Below, in pieces: positions 1-8,703 of a DNA stretch of 64,000 nt. Within the stretch, counting starts at the first letter, position 1; every line of letters starts with the position of its first letter. Position numbers and translations under genes: made by a program. The DNA is from Methylibium rhizosphaerae. Its GTDB lineage: Bacteria > Pseudomonadota > Gammaproteobacteria > Burkholderiales > Burkholderiaceae_C. The notes below the pieces were generated by a model, which did not search any database, had not been told where the DNA came from, and was given only the letters and a program-made list of their open reading frames with translations. Location: assembly GCF_006386545.1 (NCBI RefSeq), contig NZ_SWAR01000026.1, forward strand, positions 22,518 to 86,517. Direction: 5' to 3'.

Positions 1-773
1 GCCGGCACGGCCAGTTCGCGCACCAGCGCCTGTCCGAGATCGATCGCCTCGCGCGTGCCGCCGGCATCCTGGATGGTGAGCATGCGGATGCGCTCGCGTG
101 CGGTGGCATCCAGGCCTTCGACCAGTGCATCGACCTGGTTGACCTCGCAGCCCAGCCCCACCACCAGCACCGCGGCGAAGTTCGGATGGGCGGCATAGCC
201 GCGCAGCGTGCGCCGCAGCAGCTCGAGGCCTTCGCCATCGCTCATGCCGCAGCCGCTGCCATGGGTGATGGCCACCACGCCGTCCACACCGGGCAGCGTG
301 GCGAGCGCGGGGCCGCTGAAGGCTTGCGCGATCGCCTTGCACACCGTGGCCGAGCAGTTCACCGAGGAGACCACGCCGATGTAATTGCGGGTTCCGGCGC
401 GGCCATCGGGGCGCAGGTAGCCTTCGAAGCTCGCGTGTTCGCCGGCGGCCACGTGCGCCGCCTGCCCGCCGGCCGCGGCGCGCGGCGGCAGCGACTGACC
501 CATGCCCACGTTGTGCACATGCACGTGTTCGCCGGGCTGGATGTCGGCAGCTGCCATGCCGATGGGCAAACCGTACTTCAGCACGGCCTCGCCGCGCGCG
601 ATCGGACGCAGCGCGATCTTGTGACCCGCCTCGATCGGGTCCTTCACTCGAATCGTCGTGCCGCCGGTCGATGCAATGTCCGCGTCCGGCGCGAGTGCGA
701 CGCGTGCGACCGCAACGTTGTCAGCAGGGTGGAGCACGATCAGCGCAGGCACGGGCGGGCGGTCAGTCGACAT
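1..773 (-). CDS. uxaA: Altronate dehydratase family protein (UxaA-like), 3' end outside the window
   Basis: The reading frame starts at ATG 771-773 and is still open at base 1, giving about 257 residues. The N-terminal 90 residues resemble the SAF domain of UxaA (ending KYGLPIGMAAADIQPGEHVH, then HVHNVG). The following part carries GTRNYIGVVSSVNCSATVC, HGSGCGM and GLGCEVNQ, typical of the UxaA/GarD dehydratase core with its iron-binding cysteines. The family removes water from D-altronate or D-galactarate; altronate gives 2-keto-3-deoxy-gluconate. The start overlaps the 3' end of the mutarotase gene by 11 bases, so the two are probably translationally coupled. It is the last visible gene of the sugar-acid operon. 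The exact substrate is inferred from the UxaB-like neighbour. Confidence 0.88.
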   Translation of the reverse strand, partial: MSTDRPPVPALIVLHPADNVAVARVALAPDADIASTGGTTIRVKDPIEAGHKIALRPIARGEAVLKYGLPIGMAAADIQPGEHVHVHNVGMGQSLPPRAAAGGQAAHVAAGEHASFEGYLRPDGRAGTRNYIGVVSSVNCSATVCKAIAQAFSGPALATLPGVDGVVAITHGSGCGMSDGEGLELLRRTLRGYAAHPNFAAVLVVGLGCEVNQVDALVEGLDATARERIRMLTIQDAGGTREAIDLGQALVRELAVP

Positions 774-1104
774 GGAACACGCACTCCATCGACGCCCAGT
801 GTTCACCGGCCGAGCGGCTGGGCAAGGGCCGCTGGCAGGGGCTGCAGAAGGTCCACCAGCGGCGGGTTTCCGGGTCGGCGGCGATCGCGGCCATGTCCGC
901 CTCGTAGTCGCTGCCGTGATATTCCCAGTAACCGAAGAGCAGGTTCTCCGGCTCGCGCAGGAAGATGGTGTAGTTGCGGATGTTGGACGCGGCCAGCCGC
1001 GCCAGAACGGCCGGCCATACGGCGGCGTGCAGCCGCTTGTATTCGGCGATGTGGTCCGGCTCGATGCCGATCACCATGCCCATGCGTTGCATCGAAGGCT
1101 CCAT
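763..1104 (-). CDS. L-rhamnose/L-fucose mutarotase family protein
   Basis: A 113-residue cytoplasmic protein of the RhaM/YiiL dimeric alpha-beta barrel family, which interconverts anomers of 6-deoxy-L-sugars such as L-rhamnose or L-fucose. The conserved EYKRLHAAVWP stretch holds the family Tyr and His, and the C-terminal WWTFCSPCQRP region matches the family's aromatic end. Normal length is 100-115 residues. It lies 2 bases after the UxaB-like gene and overlaps the UxaA-like gene, so it is an internal operon member. The substrate in this pathway could be an L-sugar such as L-galactose, which differs from L-fucose only at C6; this is inference from the neighbours. Confidence 0.85.
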   Translation of the reverse strand: MEPSMQRMGMVIGIEPDHIAEYKRLHAAVWPAVLARLAASNIRNYTIFLREPENLLFGYWEYHGSDYEADMAAIAADPETRRWWTFCSPCQRPLPSRSAGEHWASMECVFHVD

Positions 1105-1106
1105 GT

Positions 1107-2240
1107 TCAGTGCGGCGGCAGCAGCGCTGCCTGCAGGCGCGGCTGCGCCAGTTCGGGCAGGTGCAGGCGCGCCAGCTCGACCAGGGGTTGAAGTCGGCGC
1201 GCCTTCTTTTGCTCATGGTTCTGCGCAATGTCGGACAGTCGGTGCGCGAGGAACGGATTGAGCAGGCGGTCCCGCAGGCCGGCGAGGTAGCGGCGCGCGT
1301 CGTCGCCCTCCCCCAGCGCGTCGAACACCGGCAGCACCTCCTGCTGCCAGGCGCCTTCGAGCGGCTGGCGCAGTGCCGGCTCCTGCATCGCCTGCAGCAC
1401 CGTCATGTCGGAGCCGAACCCGCCCTTGATCCACAGGTCGGCCAGCACCGTGTGGCCGAGGTTGAGCAGGAAGAGCTTGAGCCGCTCGAAACGCCCGAGG
1501 TCGGCGGTCACCACCACGGCAGGATGCACGCAAGGCAGCGTCAGACCCGGCTGCGCTTCGACGGCCCACAAGGCGTAGGGCTCCGCCACCGCGCCGACGG
1601 GCTCCAGGGCCTCCGACACGATGCGGTCCACCAGCGAGTTCGCCCAGACCACCCGGGCTTCCATCCAGTCGATGAACGCGGGCGCGCATTGCCAGTCACG
1701 CGCCAGCTGCAGGACGACCTCGCGCAGCCGGGCGCCATTGCGCGACACCAGCTCGCAAGGCAGCAGGGTCATGCCGGCATCGGGCCGTGCCTGCCAGCGG
1801 TCGTGCAGCAGGACCAGCAGCTTCGCGGGAAAGCCAGCCGGTGCCGGCGCCGCACGGTCCAGCAGCGCGGCACCGTCGGCGGCCGACAGGGCCCAACCGC
1901 CATCGCCGGTGTTGGACACGATCACCTGCACCGGCCCGCGGGCGCGTTCGCGCACGGCCTGCCAGTCAACGCCGGCATGAAAGGCTTCGCGCACCGAGCG
2001 GCAGGTACGGCGCATCTCCACCGGCTGCCCGTCCGCCAGGCCGCGCACGATCACCTCGAAGCCCTCCGCACGCGCCAGGGCCTGGGTGCGCCGGGTGCTG
2101 ACCGGGTTGCCGGTGGTCTGGACGACGGTGATGCCGCCCAGGGCCTCGCCGCGCTCGGCGGCCTCGCTGACGAAGAGATCGACATGCGCCTGCAGGAAGC
2201 GGCTGGTGCCGAACTGCAGGATGGGATGGCCGGCGCTCAT
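1107..2240 (-). CDS. Mannitol dehydrogenase/tagaturonate reductase family oxidoreductase (UxaB-like)
   Basis: A 377-residue NAD-dependent polyol/ketouronate oxidoreductase. The N-terminus ILQFGTSRFLQAHVDLFVSE is the typical nucleotide-binding opening of the mannitol dehydrogenase superfamily, and the C-terminal half has the family core with LKLFLLNLGHTVLADLW (Lys-Leu-Asn-Leu-Gly-His region). E. coli UxaB is about 480 residues; this is a shorter subfamily. I chose ATG 2238-2240 because the homology begins right after it, although the frame stays open far upstream as an antisense shadow. Expected role: reduction of D-tagaturonate to D-altronate between the Zn-dehydrogenase and UxaA. Substrate assignment is inference; fructuronate or another ketose acid is possible. 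Confidence 0.85.
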   Translation of the reverse strand: MSAGHPILQFGTSRFLQAHVDLFVSEAAERGEALGGITVVQTTGNPVSTRRTQALARAEGFEVIVRGLADGQPVEMRRTCRSVREAFHAGVDWQAVRERARGPVQVIVSNTGDGGWALSAADGAALLDRAAPAPAGFPAKLLVLLHDRWQARPDAGMTLLPCELVSRNGARLREVVLQLARDWQCAPAFIDWMEARVVWANSLVDRIVSEALEPVGAVAEPYALWAVEAQPGLTLPCVHPAVVVTADLGRFERLKLFLLNLGHTVLADLWIKGGFGSDMTVLQAMQEPALRQPLEGAWQQEVLPVFDALGEGDDARRYLAGLRDRLLNPFLAHRLSDIAQNHEQKKARRLQPLVELARLHLPELAQPRLQAALLPPH

Positions 2241-2254
2241 CGCTTCCGCTTCGA

Positions 2255-3265
2255 TCAGCACTCGACGATGGCCTTGATCACGCCTTCGGCCGGATCCAGC
2301 AGCCGCTGGAAGCGCTGCGGCACCTCCGACAGCGCGAGCCGGTGCGTGGCCAGCGCGGCATCGGGCACCAGGCCTGCCTTCATCGCCTGCATCACCGTCT
2401 CGAAGTCCTCGGTGGTGGCATTGCGGCTGCTCAGCAGCGTGGTCTCGCGGCGATGGAACTCGGGGTCCGAGAAGCGGATGTCGCCTTGCACGATGGACAC
2501 CAGCACGTAGCGCCCGCCATGGGCAACGAAGCGGAAGCCGCGCTCCATGGCCTGGGCGTTGCCGGTGGCGTCGAACACCACGTCGAAGAACTCGCCCTGG
2601 CTCAGCCGCGCCAGTTCGGCCTCGTCGCCCTCCCCCAGCGGGACGGCGGCGGCCACGCCCACGTGCCGCAGCGCAAAGTCCAGCCGCGGCTGTCGGCCGT
2701 CGATGGCGGTCACCGTGGCGCCGCGCAGCCTGGCGAAGATCATCGCCGCCAGGCCGATCGGCCCGGCGCCGACCACCAGCACGCGCTGCCCGGCGGCGAC
2801 CTCGCCGCGGCGAACCGCGTGCGCACCGATGGCAAGAAACTCGAGCATGGCAGCCTGGTCCAGCGTGATGCCTTCGGCCTTGCCGACGAAGCGCCGCGGC
2901 ACGGTGAGGTATTCGGTGAACGCGCCGTCGCGGTGAACACCCAGCACCTGGATGTTCACGCAGCAGTTGGTCTTGCCCTGGCGGCAGGCCGCGCAGCGGC
3001 CACAGGACAGGTAGGGCATGACATAGACGGGCTCGCCCGGCGTCAGGCCGCTGTCGGCATCGGCCTCCTCCACCACGCCCGACAGTTCGTGCCCCATGAC
3101 GCGCGGATAGGCGAGGTACGGCTGGTGGCCGGTGAAGATGTGCAGGTCGGTGCCGCACACACCGACCCGCTTCACGCGCAGCAGGACGTCCCCGGGCGCG
3201 CGCTCAGGCCGCGGGCGCTCCAGCGCCTGCAGGTTTCTCGGTGATTCGCAGATGACGGTCAGCAT
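2255..3265 (-). CDS. Zinc-type alcohol dehydrogenase, L-galactonate 5-dehydrogenase-like
   Basis: A 336-residue medium-chain dehydrogenase. It shows the catalytic zinc ligands (VGVCGTDLH, MGHELSGVV), the four structural-zinc cysteines in SCGRCAACRQGKTNCC, and a Rossmann loop VVGAGPIGLAA. The length and general make-up match the sorbitol/idonate/L-galactonate dehydrogenase group (E. coli LgoD/YjjN is about 340 residues). With UxaB-like and UxaA-like genes immediately downstream, oxidation of L-galactonate at C5 to D-tagaturonate is the most economical role. L-threonine, L-idonate or L-fuconate as substrate cannot be excluded from sequence. It ends 14 bases before the UxaB-like gene. Confidence 0.85.
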   Translation of the reverse strand: MLTVICESPRNLQALERPRPERAPGDVLLRVKRVGVCGTDLHIFTGHQPYLAYPRVMGHELSGVVEEADADSGLTPGEPVYVMPYLSCGRCAACRQGKTNCCVNIQVLGVHRDGAFTEYLTVPRRFVGKAEGITLDQAAMLEFLAIGAHAVRRGEVAAGQRVLVVGAGPIGLAAMIFARLRGATVTAIDGRQPRLDFALRHVGVAAAVPLGEGDEAELARLSQGEFFDVVFDATGNAQAMERGFRFVAHGGRYVLVSIVQGDIRFSDPEFHRRETTLLSSRNATTEDFETVMQAMKAGLVPDAALATHRLALSEVPQRFQRLLDPAEGVIKAIVEC

Positions 3266-3304
3266 GGGATGGAGTGGTGATGAGGCAGGACGCGGGCGCA
3301 GTCG

Positions 3305-4165
3305 TCAGCGCGTGGCGAACAGCCCGTACAGGCGCATCGCGTTGGCGCCGAACAGGTCTGCCCGGTCGGCGTCCGACATCGCCGGATCGATGGCCGCGAA
3401 CAAGGCCCGGCTCATCTCGAGCCAGTCGGGGTAGTGGCCGGCCAGTCGCAGCACCGGCCAGTCGCTCCCCCACAGCAGGCGCCGCGGGCCGAACAGCTCC
3501 CACAAGGCATGCACATAGGGGCGCAGCGCTTCGGCGCTGCGGCGCGGGCCGGCTTCGGTGAGCAGACCCGAGACCTTGCAGCACACCTGCGGCAGTGCGG
3601 CCAGCGCCGCCATGCGGCTGCGCCACGGCTCCAGCTCGCCGCTCGCGATGGGAGGCTTGGCGCCGTGGTCGATCACGATCCGCAGGCCGGGATGGCGTGC
3701 CGCGAAGCCGTGCAGCGCTTCCAGGTGACGGGTGAGCACCAGCGCGTCGAAGACGAGGCCGTGCTGCACCATCGCGCGGGCGCCGCCGTCGACGGCGCGA
3801 TCGGCGATCCAGTCGTCATCCGGCAGGTCCTGCAGCATGGGCCGCAGCCCCTTGAGCTTCGAACGGGCGGCCAGGGCGGCGATGCGTTCGGGCGCATCCG
3901 CCGCCTTCAGGTCGGTCCAGCCCACCACGCCCCAGATGAAGCGGTGCTGGTCGGCCAGGTCCAGCATCCAGCGTGTGTCGTCCTCGCTGGGCAGCGTCTG
4001 CACCAGCACCGTGCCGTCGATCCCGGCTTGCCGGCGCAAGGGCTCCAGGTCGACCGGCAGGAAGTCGCGATGGATGGCGGCCAGTTCGGCCGGCGGCCAG
4101 TGCCCCTGCCGGTCGGCCAGGCGCCAGAAGTGCTGGTGGGCGTCGACGCGCGGCACGGCAGACAT
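3305..4165 (-). CDS. Amidohydrolase family sugar lactonase (L-fuconolactonase type, COG3618)
   Basis: A 286-residue TIM-barrel metal hydrolase. Metal-site motifs are visible: VDAHQHFW near residues 7-14, VIDHGAKPP about residue 166, and LLWGSDWPV about residue 243. These match the COG3618 lactonases, which open L-fucono-, L-rhamnono- or L-galactonolactone to the free acid. The gene sits 18 bases after the solute-binding protein gene and 39 bases before the dehydrogenase gene. It would supply the aldonate for the dehydrogenase. An L-sugar 1-dehydrogenase making the lactone is not seen in the window, so either it lies further left or the lactone/acid itself is imported. Confidence 0.87.
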   Translation of the reverse strand: MSAVPRVDAHQHFWRLADRQGHWPPAELAAIHRDFLPVDLEPLRRQAGIDGTVLVQTLPSEDDTRWMLDLADQHRFIWGVVGWTDLKAADAPERIAALAARSKLKGLRPMLQDLPDDDWIADRAVDGGARAMVQHGLVFDALVLTRHLEALHGFAARHPGLRIVIDHGAKPPIASGELEPWRSRMAALAALPQVCCKVSGLLTEAGPRRSAEALRPYVHALWELFGPRRLLWGSDWPVLRLAGHYPDWLEMSRALFAAIDPAMSDADRADLFGANAMRLYGLFATR

Positions 4166-4183
4166 CGGTCGTGGCCCCTCTGC

Positions 4184-5137
4184 TCAGTACAGAACGTTCT
4201 TCGCCTCGGGCGAATCGATGTTCTTCTTGGTGACCATCACCACGCCGGTGTCGCGGAACTTCGGCACCTTCTTGCCCTGGATCACCTCGACTGCGGTCTT
4301 CACGCCCAGGTTGCCCATCTGGTAGGCGCTCTGCACCGCGATTGCCTCGAGGGTGCCGTCCTTCACGAAGCCCTGGAGGTCGCTGTTGCCGTCGAAGCCG
4401 ATGGCCACCACCTTGCCCGCCTTGCCGGCCTGGACCAGCGCGCGGCCCATGCCGATGGCGGTCGGCTCGTTGGCGCCGAAGACGCCCTTGAGGTCGGCGT
4501 TGGCGGCGAGCACGTCGGTGGTCTGGTTCAGGGCCGTGCCCATCTGGGAGTTCGAGTAGAACGGGCCCAGGACCTGCAGCTTGGAGTGCTTCTCGATGTA
4601 CTTGCGGAAGCCGCCGACACGGCCGATCTCGGAACCCGAGCCCGCCGTGTACGACATGATCGCGATCTTGCCGGTGGTGCCCACCTTGGCGATCAGCGCC
4701 TGCGCACAGAGCTCGCCGGCCTTTTCGTTGTCGGTCGCGAGGAAGGACTGGTAATAGCTCTCTCCTGCCTTGCCGGCCGCGGAGTCGATGAGGATCACCG
4801 GGATCTTCGCTTCCCAGGCCTTCTTCATCGCGGGGATGAGCGCATCGGGGTCGGAGGGCGCGAGCACGATCGCCGCCACCTTGCGGTTGACCGCGTTCTC
4901 CACCAGCGCGACCTGGCCCGCGAGGTCTGTGTCCGACGCCGCGCCCTGGAAGCTGGCGGTGTAGCCCTTGAGTCCGGCGACGCCGTCGTTGGCCCCCTTC
5001 TTGACGTTCTGCCAGAAGTCGGAGTTGGCCGTCTTCACGATGACGGCGATCTCCTTGTCGGCGGCCATGGCCGGGGTGACGGACGCCGCCGCCAGCAGCA
5101 GCGTCGATGCGAACCACGTGGTCAGAAGCTTTTTCAT
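4184..5137 (-). CDS. Sugar ABC transporter substrate-binding protein (RbsB-like)
   Basis: A 317-residue periplasmic binding protein. The start MKKLLTTWFASTLLLAAASV is a classic Sec signal peptide, cleaved after about AMA-A. The mature part begins KEIAVIVKTANSDFWQNVKKG and continues ALVENAVNRKVAAIVLAPSD, the usual pattern of the type I (ribose/galactose) binding-protein fold. It delivers a monosaccharide or derivative to the adjacent permease and ATPase. It lies 61 bases after the permease gene, a gap long enough for an extra ribosome site or a processing hairpin, as binding proteins are often made in excess. The ligand is not readable from sequence; pathway context suggests an L-galactose/L-fucose-type sugar. 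Confidence 0.92.
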   Translation of the reverse strand: MKKLLTTWFASTLLLAAASVTPAMAADKEIAVIVKTANSDFWQNVKKGANDGVAGLKGYTASFQGAASDTDLAGQVALVENAVNRKVAAIVLAPSDPDALIPAMKKAWEAKIPVILIDSAAGKAGESYYQSFLATDNEKAGELCAQALIAKVGTTGKIAIMSYTAGSGSEIGRVGGFRKYIEKHSKLQVLGPFYSNSQMGTALNQTTDVLAANADLKGVFGANEPTAIGMGRALVQAGKAGKVVAIGFDGNSDLQGFVKDGTLEAIAVQSAYQMGNLGVKTAVEVIQGKKVPKFRDTGVVMVTKKNIDSPEAKNVLY

Positions 5138-5198
5138 GTCTCGAATCCTCTTGTTGAAGACACTTGTCTCGCAGTCCCGGTCATCCCGCCGGGGAGGT

Positions 5199-6182
5199 TC
5201 ATCGCCGATGACGCATCTGGTCGATCCACACCGTGAGGAGAATCACCAGGCCGATGATGATTTGCTGCACGAAGGCCGACACGCCACCCATGTTCAGGCC
5301 GTTGCGCAGGATGCCGATGACGAAGGCGCCGATGAGCGTGCCGGAGATGCTGCCCACGCCGCCCGACAGCGAGGTGCCGCCGATCACGGCCGCCGCGATC
5401 GCATCGAGCTCGTACATGAGCCCTTCGCTGGGCTGCGCCGTGACGAGGCGCGACATGAGCACGCAGCCGGTGAGCCCGGCGAGCGTGCCCGACAGCACAT
5501 ACGCGAACAGCGTGACGCCGCGCACATCCACGCCGGACAGCCGCGCCGCCTCCGCGTTGGAACCCACCGCATACAGGTGCCGACCCAGCTGCGTGCGGTT
5601 GAGCAGCACCGCGACGGCGATCGCCAGCACGATCATGAGCAGCACCGGGTACGGGATGCCGGGAAACAGCACGTCCGGAAAGCCGTCGTCGCCCACCTTC
5701 GCGACGCGCCACAGCGAGCCGTTGCCCAGTTCGGCGAAGCCGTCCCCCAGGCCTCCGATGGCCTTGGCGTCGGTGATCTGCAGCGCCACGCCGCGGGCGA
5801 CCAGCATCATCCCGAGGGTCGCGATGAAGGGCGGCAGCTTGAGCCAGGTGACGCACAGGCCGTTGATCGCGCCGCACAGCGCGCCCACCAGCAGGCCGCC
5901 GGACATGCCGGCCCACACCGGCATGCCGGCCTTCACCAGCAGCGCAGCCACGACGCCCGACAGCGCAAGGACGGCACCCACCGACAGGTCGATGCCGCCT
6001 GTGATGATCACGCAGGTCGCGCCGATCCCCAGGTAGGCGATGGACGTGACCTGCAGCGCCACCGTCATGCCGTTGCCGAGCGAGAAGAACGCCGGGCTGA
6101 CGGCGGAGAACACCGCGGTCAGCGCCAGCAGGCTCGCGAGCGCGGCGAATTTCTGGAAGAGGTCTTTCTGGCGGTCGGTCAT
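5199..6182 (-). CDS. Sugar ABC transporter permease (RbsC-like)
   Basis: A 327-residue integral membrane protein of the BPD_transp_2 family with about ten hydrophobic segments. It includes the family loop GGIDLSVGAVLALSGVVAAL near residues 70-90 and the EAA-like stretch GSNAEAARLSGVDV that contacts the ATPase. The ATG at 6180-6182 overlaps the stop of the ATPase gene (ATGA overlap), indicating coupling. The open frame extends further upstream only as an antisense shadow of the ATPase gene. It forms the inner-membrane channel of the sugar importer. Confidence 0.92.
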   Translation of the reverse strand: MTDRQKDLFQKFAALASLLALTAVFSAVSPAFFSLGNGMTVALQVTSIAYLGIGATCVIITGGIDLSVGAVLALSGVVAALLVKAGMPVWAGMSGGLLVGALCGAINGLCVTWLKLPPFIATLGMMLVARGVALQITDAKAIGGLGDGFAELGNGSLWRVAKVGDDGFPDVLFPGIPYPVLLMIVLAIAVAVLLNRTQLGRHLYAVGSNAEAARLSGVDVRGVTLFAYVLSGTLAGLTGCVLMSRLVTAQPSEGLMYELDAIAAAVIGGTSLSGGVGSISGTLIGAFVIGILRNGLNMGGVSAFVQQIIIGLVILLTVWIDQMRHRR

Positions 6183-7750
6183 GGAGAGACGGCTGTCTGT
6201 TCTTGGGAAGCGGGCCGCGCGGACCCCGCGCCGTTGCGCCCGGAGGCGAAATGCATGATCTCTTCCTGCGTGGTGTCGGCGGTCTGCAGCACGCGCATCA
6301 GGCGCCCTTCGTGGAACACCGCCACGCGGTCGGTGAGGCCCAGGATCTCGGGCAGTTCGGAGCTGATCAGCACCACGCCGATGCCTTGCGCGGCGAGCTG
6401 GTCCATCAACTGGTAGATGGCGTACTTGGCGCCCACGTCGATACCGCGCGTGGGCTCGTCGAAGAAGATCACGCGCGCCTCGCGGAACAGCCACTTCGCG
6501 ATGACCACCTTCTGCTGGTTGCCGCCGGACAGGAACCGTGCGATCTGATGCGGCCCGGAGGTGCGGATGCCCAGCGTGTCGATGAAACGCCTGGCGGTGG
6601 CCGCTTCCTCGTCGAAGCGGATGAACCCGCCGCGTCCGCACACTGCGCCGGTGTTGGCCAGGGTGATGTTCTGCGCCACCGTCATGCCGATGGCCAGGCC
6701 CTGCGCCTTGCGGTCTTCCGACAGGTAGGCGATGCCGTGGGCAATGGCGTCCCTCGGTGAGCGGATGGCGAGTTCGCGGCCGCACAGCGACACGCTGCCG
6801 CCATCGACCGGGTCGGCGCCGAACACAGCGCGCGCCACCTCGGTGCGGCCGGCGCCGATGAGGCCGGAAAACCCGAGCACCTCGCCGCGCCGCAGCTCGA
6901 AGCTCACCGGGCCGAACACATCCTTGATCTGCAACTCGCGCACCGACAGGAGGACCTCGCTGCTCGGCACGCGCTGCCGCGGCGGGAACTTCTCCTCCAT
7001 CGAGCGCCCCACCATCAGCGACACGATCTCGTCGACCGAGGTGTCCGCGAAATTCATCGTGCGGATGCGAAGGCCGTCGCGCAGCACCGTGACCCGGTCC
7101 ACGATGCCCGCCATCTCGTCCAGCCGGTGCGAGATGTAGACGATGCCCACGCCGGAACGCTTCAGCTCGTGGATGACCTTGAACAGCCGGCCGGTCTCCG
7201 CCTCGGTCAGCGAGGAGGTGGGCTCGTCCATGATGACCACCTTCGCATTCATGGACAGCGCCTTGGCGATCTCGACCATCTGCTGCTGCGCGACCGGGAG
7301 CCCGCGCACTGGAAGCCGGGGATCGATCTCGACGCCCAGGCGCGCCAGGCAGCGCCGGGCATCGGCATGCAGGCGCTTGCGGTCGATGAACCAGCCGCGC
7401 TTCGGCTCACGGGCGAGGAAGATGTTCTCCGCCACCGACAGGTGCGGTATGAGGTTCAGCTCCTGGTGGATCATCACCACGCCGTGCGCTTCGGCCACGC
7501 GCGGTGAAGCGAAGACCTGGCGGTGCCCCTCGAAGTCGATCGTCCCGGCGTCGGGCTGGTAGACGCCGCTCATGACCTTCATCAGCGTCGACTTGCCCGC
7601 GCCGTTCTCGCCGCAGACCGCATGCACTTCTGCACCCCGGACGTCGAAGTCGACCTGGTCGAGCGCGGTGACGCCGGCAAATGCCTTGCGGATGCCGGCC
7701 AGCCGCAGCAGCGGCGCAGGCATGGGGTCGGCTTGTCGGGCAGAAGACAT
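6179..7750 (-). CDS. Sugar ABC transporter ATP-binding protein (RbsA/MglA-like, two ABC domains)
   Basis: A 523-residue duplicated ABC ATPase, the usual length for carbohydrate uptake transporters of the RbsA/MglA type. The N-terminal half has Walker A GENGAGKST and Walker B VVIMDEPTSSL. The C-terminal half has the degenerate GLIGAGRTE loop, signature LSGGNQQKVVIAKWL and IFFDEPTRGIDVGAKYAIY. It is the first gene of the minus-strand operon; the region before it contains the GntR-type operator array. It energises import by the permease and binding protein encoded next. Confidence 0.94.
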   Translation of the reverse strand: MSSARQADPMPAPLLRLAGIRKAFAGVTALDQVDFDVRGAEVHAVCGENGAGKSTLMKVMSGVYQPDAGTIDFEGHRQVFASPRVAEAHGVVMIHQELNLIPHLSVAENIFLAREPKRGWFIDRKRLHADARRCLARLGVEIDPRLPVRGLPVAQQQMVEIAKALSMNAKVVIMDEPTSSLTEAETGRLFKVIHELKRSGVGIVYISHRLDEMAGIVDRVTVLRDGLRIRTMNFADTSVDEIVSLMVGRSMEEKFPPRQRVPSSEVLLSVRELQIKDVFGPVSFELRRGEVLGFSGLIGAGRTEVARAVFGADPVDGGSVSLCGRELAIRSPRDAIAHGIAYLSEDRKAQGLAIGMTVAQNITLANTGAVCGRGGFIRFDEEAATARRFIDTLGIRTSGPHQIARFLSGGNQQKVVIAKWLFREARVIFFDEPTRGIDVGAKYAIYQLMDQLAAQGIGVVLISSELPEILGLTDRVAVFHEGRLMRVLQTADTTQEEIMHFASGRNGAGSARPASQEQTAVSP

Positions 7751-7768
7751 GGGTCGAGGGGCCCCTCA

Positions 7769-7888
7769 ATTGGTAAGACCAATATATCAATGAGACCGAC
7801 TTGGCCTTACCAGACAAACCCGAATGACGGCAATCCGCGGATTGGTCAGGCCGAGGGTATCCTTCCGCCGAGGAATTGGCCTGACCAC
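7769..7888. promoter_or_regulatory. Array of four TTGG-N5-CC operator-like sites between the transporter operon and the GntR gene
   Basis: Four 13-base elements lie in about 120 bases. They are TTGGTAAGACCAA (7770-7782, part of the perfect 15-base palindrome ATTGGTAAGACCAAT), TTGGCCTTACCAG (7801-7813), TTGGTCAGGCCGA (7842-7854) and TTGGCCTGACCAC (7876-7888). The strongest copy is identical in form to the site recognised by FadR-family GntR proteins such as PdhR. Both divergent start codons (7750 and 7904) flank the array, so the GntR protein next door probably represses both directions. Function is inferred. Confidence 0.7.
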
Positions 7889-7903
7889 TTTTGTACCCAA
7901 CGG

Positions 7904-8635
7904 ATGACTTCCATGGCGTCGACTTCGAAGTCCGGCGACTCGCGTCGGCTCTACCAGCAGGTGGCCGACCAGATCCGGGCCGTCATCGAGCAGAACGGCT
8001 TCGTGCCCGGATCGCGGCTGCCGCCCGAGCGCGAACTGGCTTCGCAGCTGGGCGTGTCCAGGCCGTCGCTGCGCGAGGCCCTGATCGCCCTCGAGATCGA
8101 GGGCCGGATCGAAATCCGGATGAGCTCGGGTGTCTACGTCTGCGCGGCGCCGGAACCATCGAACACCGATGTGCAGTCCCTCGGCGAAAGCCCCAGCGAA
8201 CTGATGCAGGCGCGTGCAGTGCTCGAAGGGTCGGTCGTGTCACTCGCCGCGGCCCGCGCCAACAGGCAGGGTGTCGAACGCGTCAGAGCCTGCCTGGACG
8301 CGATGCGGCACGAGGTGCAACGCGGCCAGTCGCCGGTGGACGCAGACCGCCGCTTTCACGTGGCCATCGCCGAACTGACCGGCAACTCCATCCTCGCTCG
8401 ACTGGTGGGCGAACTGTTCGACGGCCGGCATGGCGCCATCTCCTCGCGCATGTCACGCCACTCGGAGACGGCGCGGACCTGGGAATCGGCCCTGCAGGAG
8501 CACGAACGGATCTGCCAGGCCCTGGAGTCACGCGACCCGCAGGAGGCCACGGCGGCGATGCTGTCGCACCTGAAGGCCTCCCGCGCACGCTGGATCGGCG
8601 AGTCCTCCGCAGGAAGCGACGACGAGCACGCTTGA
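7904..8635 (+). CDS. FadR-subfamily GntR transcriptional regulator
   Basis: A 243-residue regulator. Residues 15-80 form a winged helix: LYQQVADQIRAVIEQNG, then PERELASQLGVSRPSLREAL. The C-terminal FCD domain has the acid/histidine ligand pattern (DRRFHVAIAELTGN, then EHERICQALESRD), which binds a metal and a small acid effector. Two in-frame ATGs exist, 7904 and 7913; the longer open frame upstream is a shadow of the ATPase gene. It is transcribed divergently from the sugar-acid operon and most likely represses it until a pathway intermediate binds. The effector is unknown. Confidence 0.9.
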   Translation: MTSMASTSKSGDSRRLYQQVADQIRAVIEQNGFVPGSRLPPERELASQLGVSRPSLREALIALEIEGRIEIRMSSGVYVCAAPEPSNTDVQSLGESPSELMQARAVLEGSVVSLAAARANRQGVERVRACLDAMRHEVQRGQSPVDADRRFHVAIAELTGNSILARLVGELFDGRHGAISSRMSRHSETARTWESALQEHERICQALESRDPQEATAAMLSHLKASRARWIGESSAGSDDEHA

Positions 8636-8703
8636 CGCCGACTGTGGGGCCGGGCCGAGCCGCCGAAAGACACCGCGCACCGCTCTGCCCCACCGCGGCC
8701 CTG

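Noticed and set aside
186..2510. A 774-codon plus-strand open frame over the uxaA/uxaB region
   Set aside because: Translation is Arg/Ala/His-rich without domain features and lies antisense to clear enzyme genes; GC-bias shadow.
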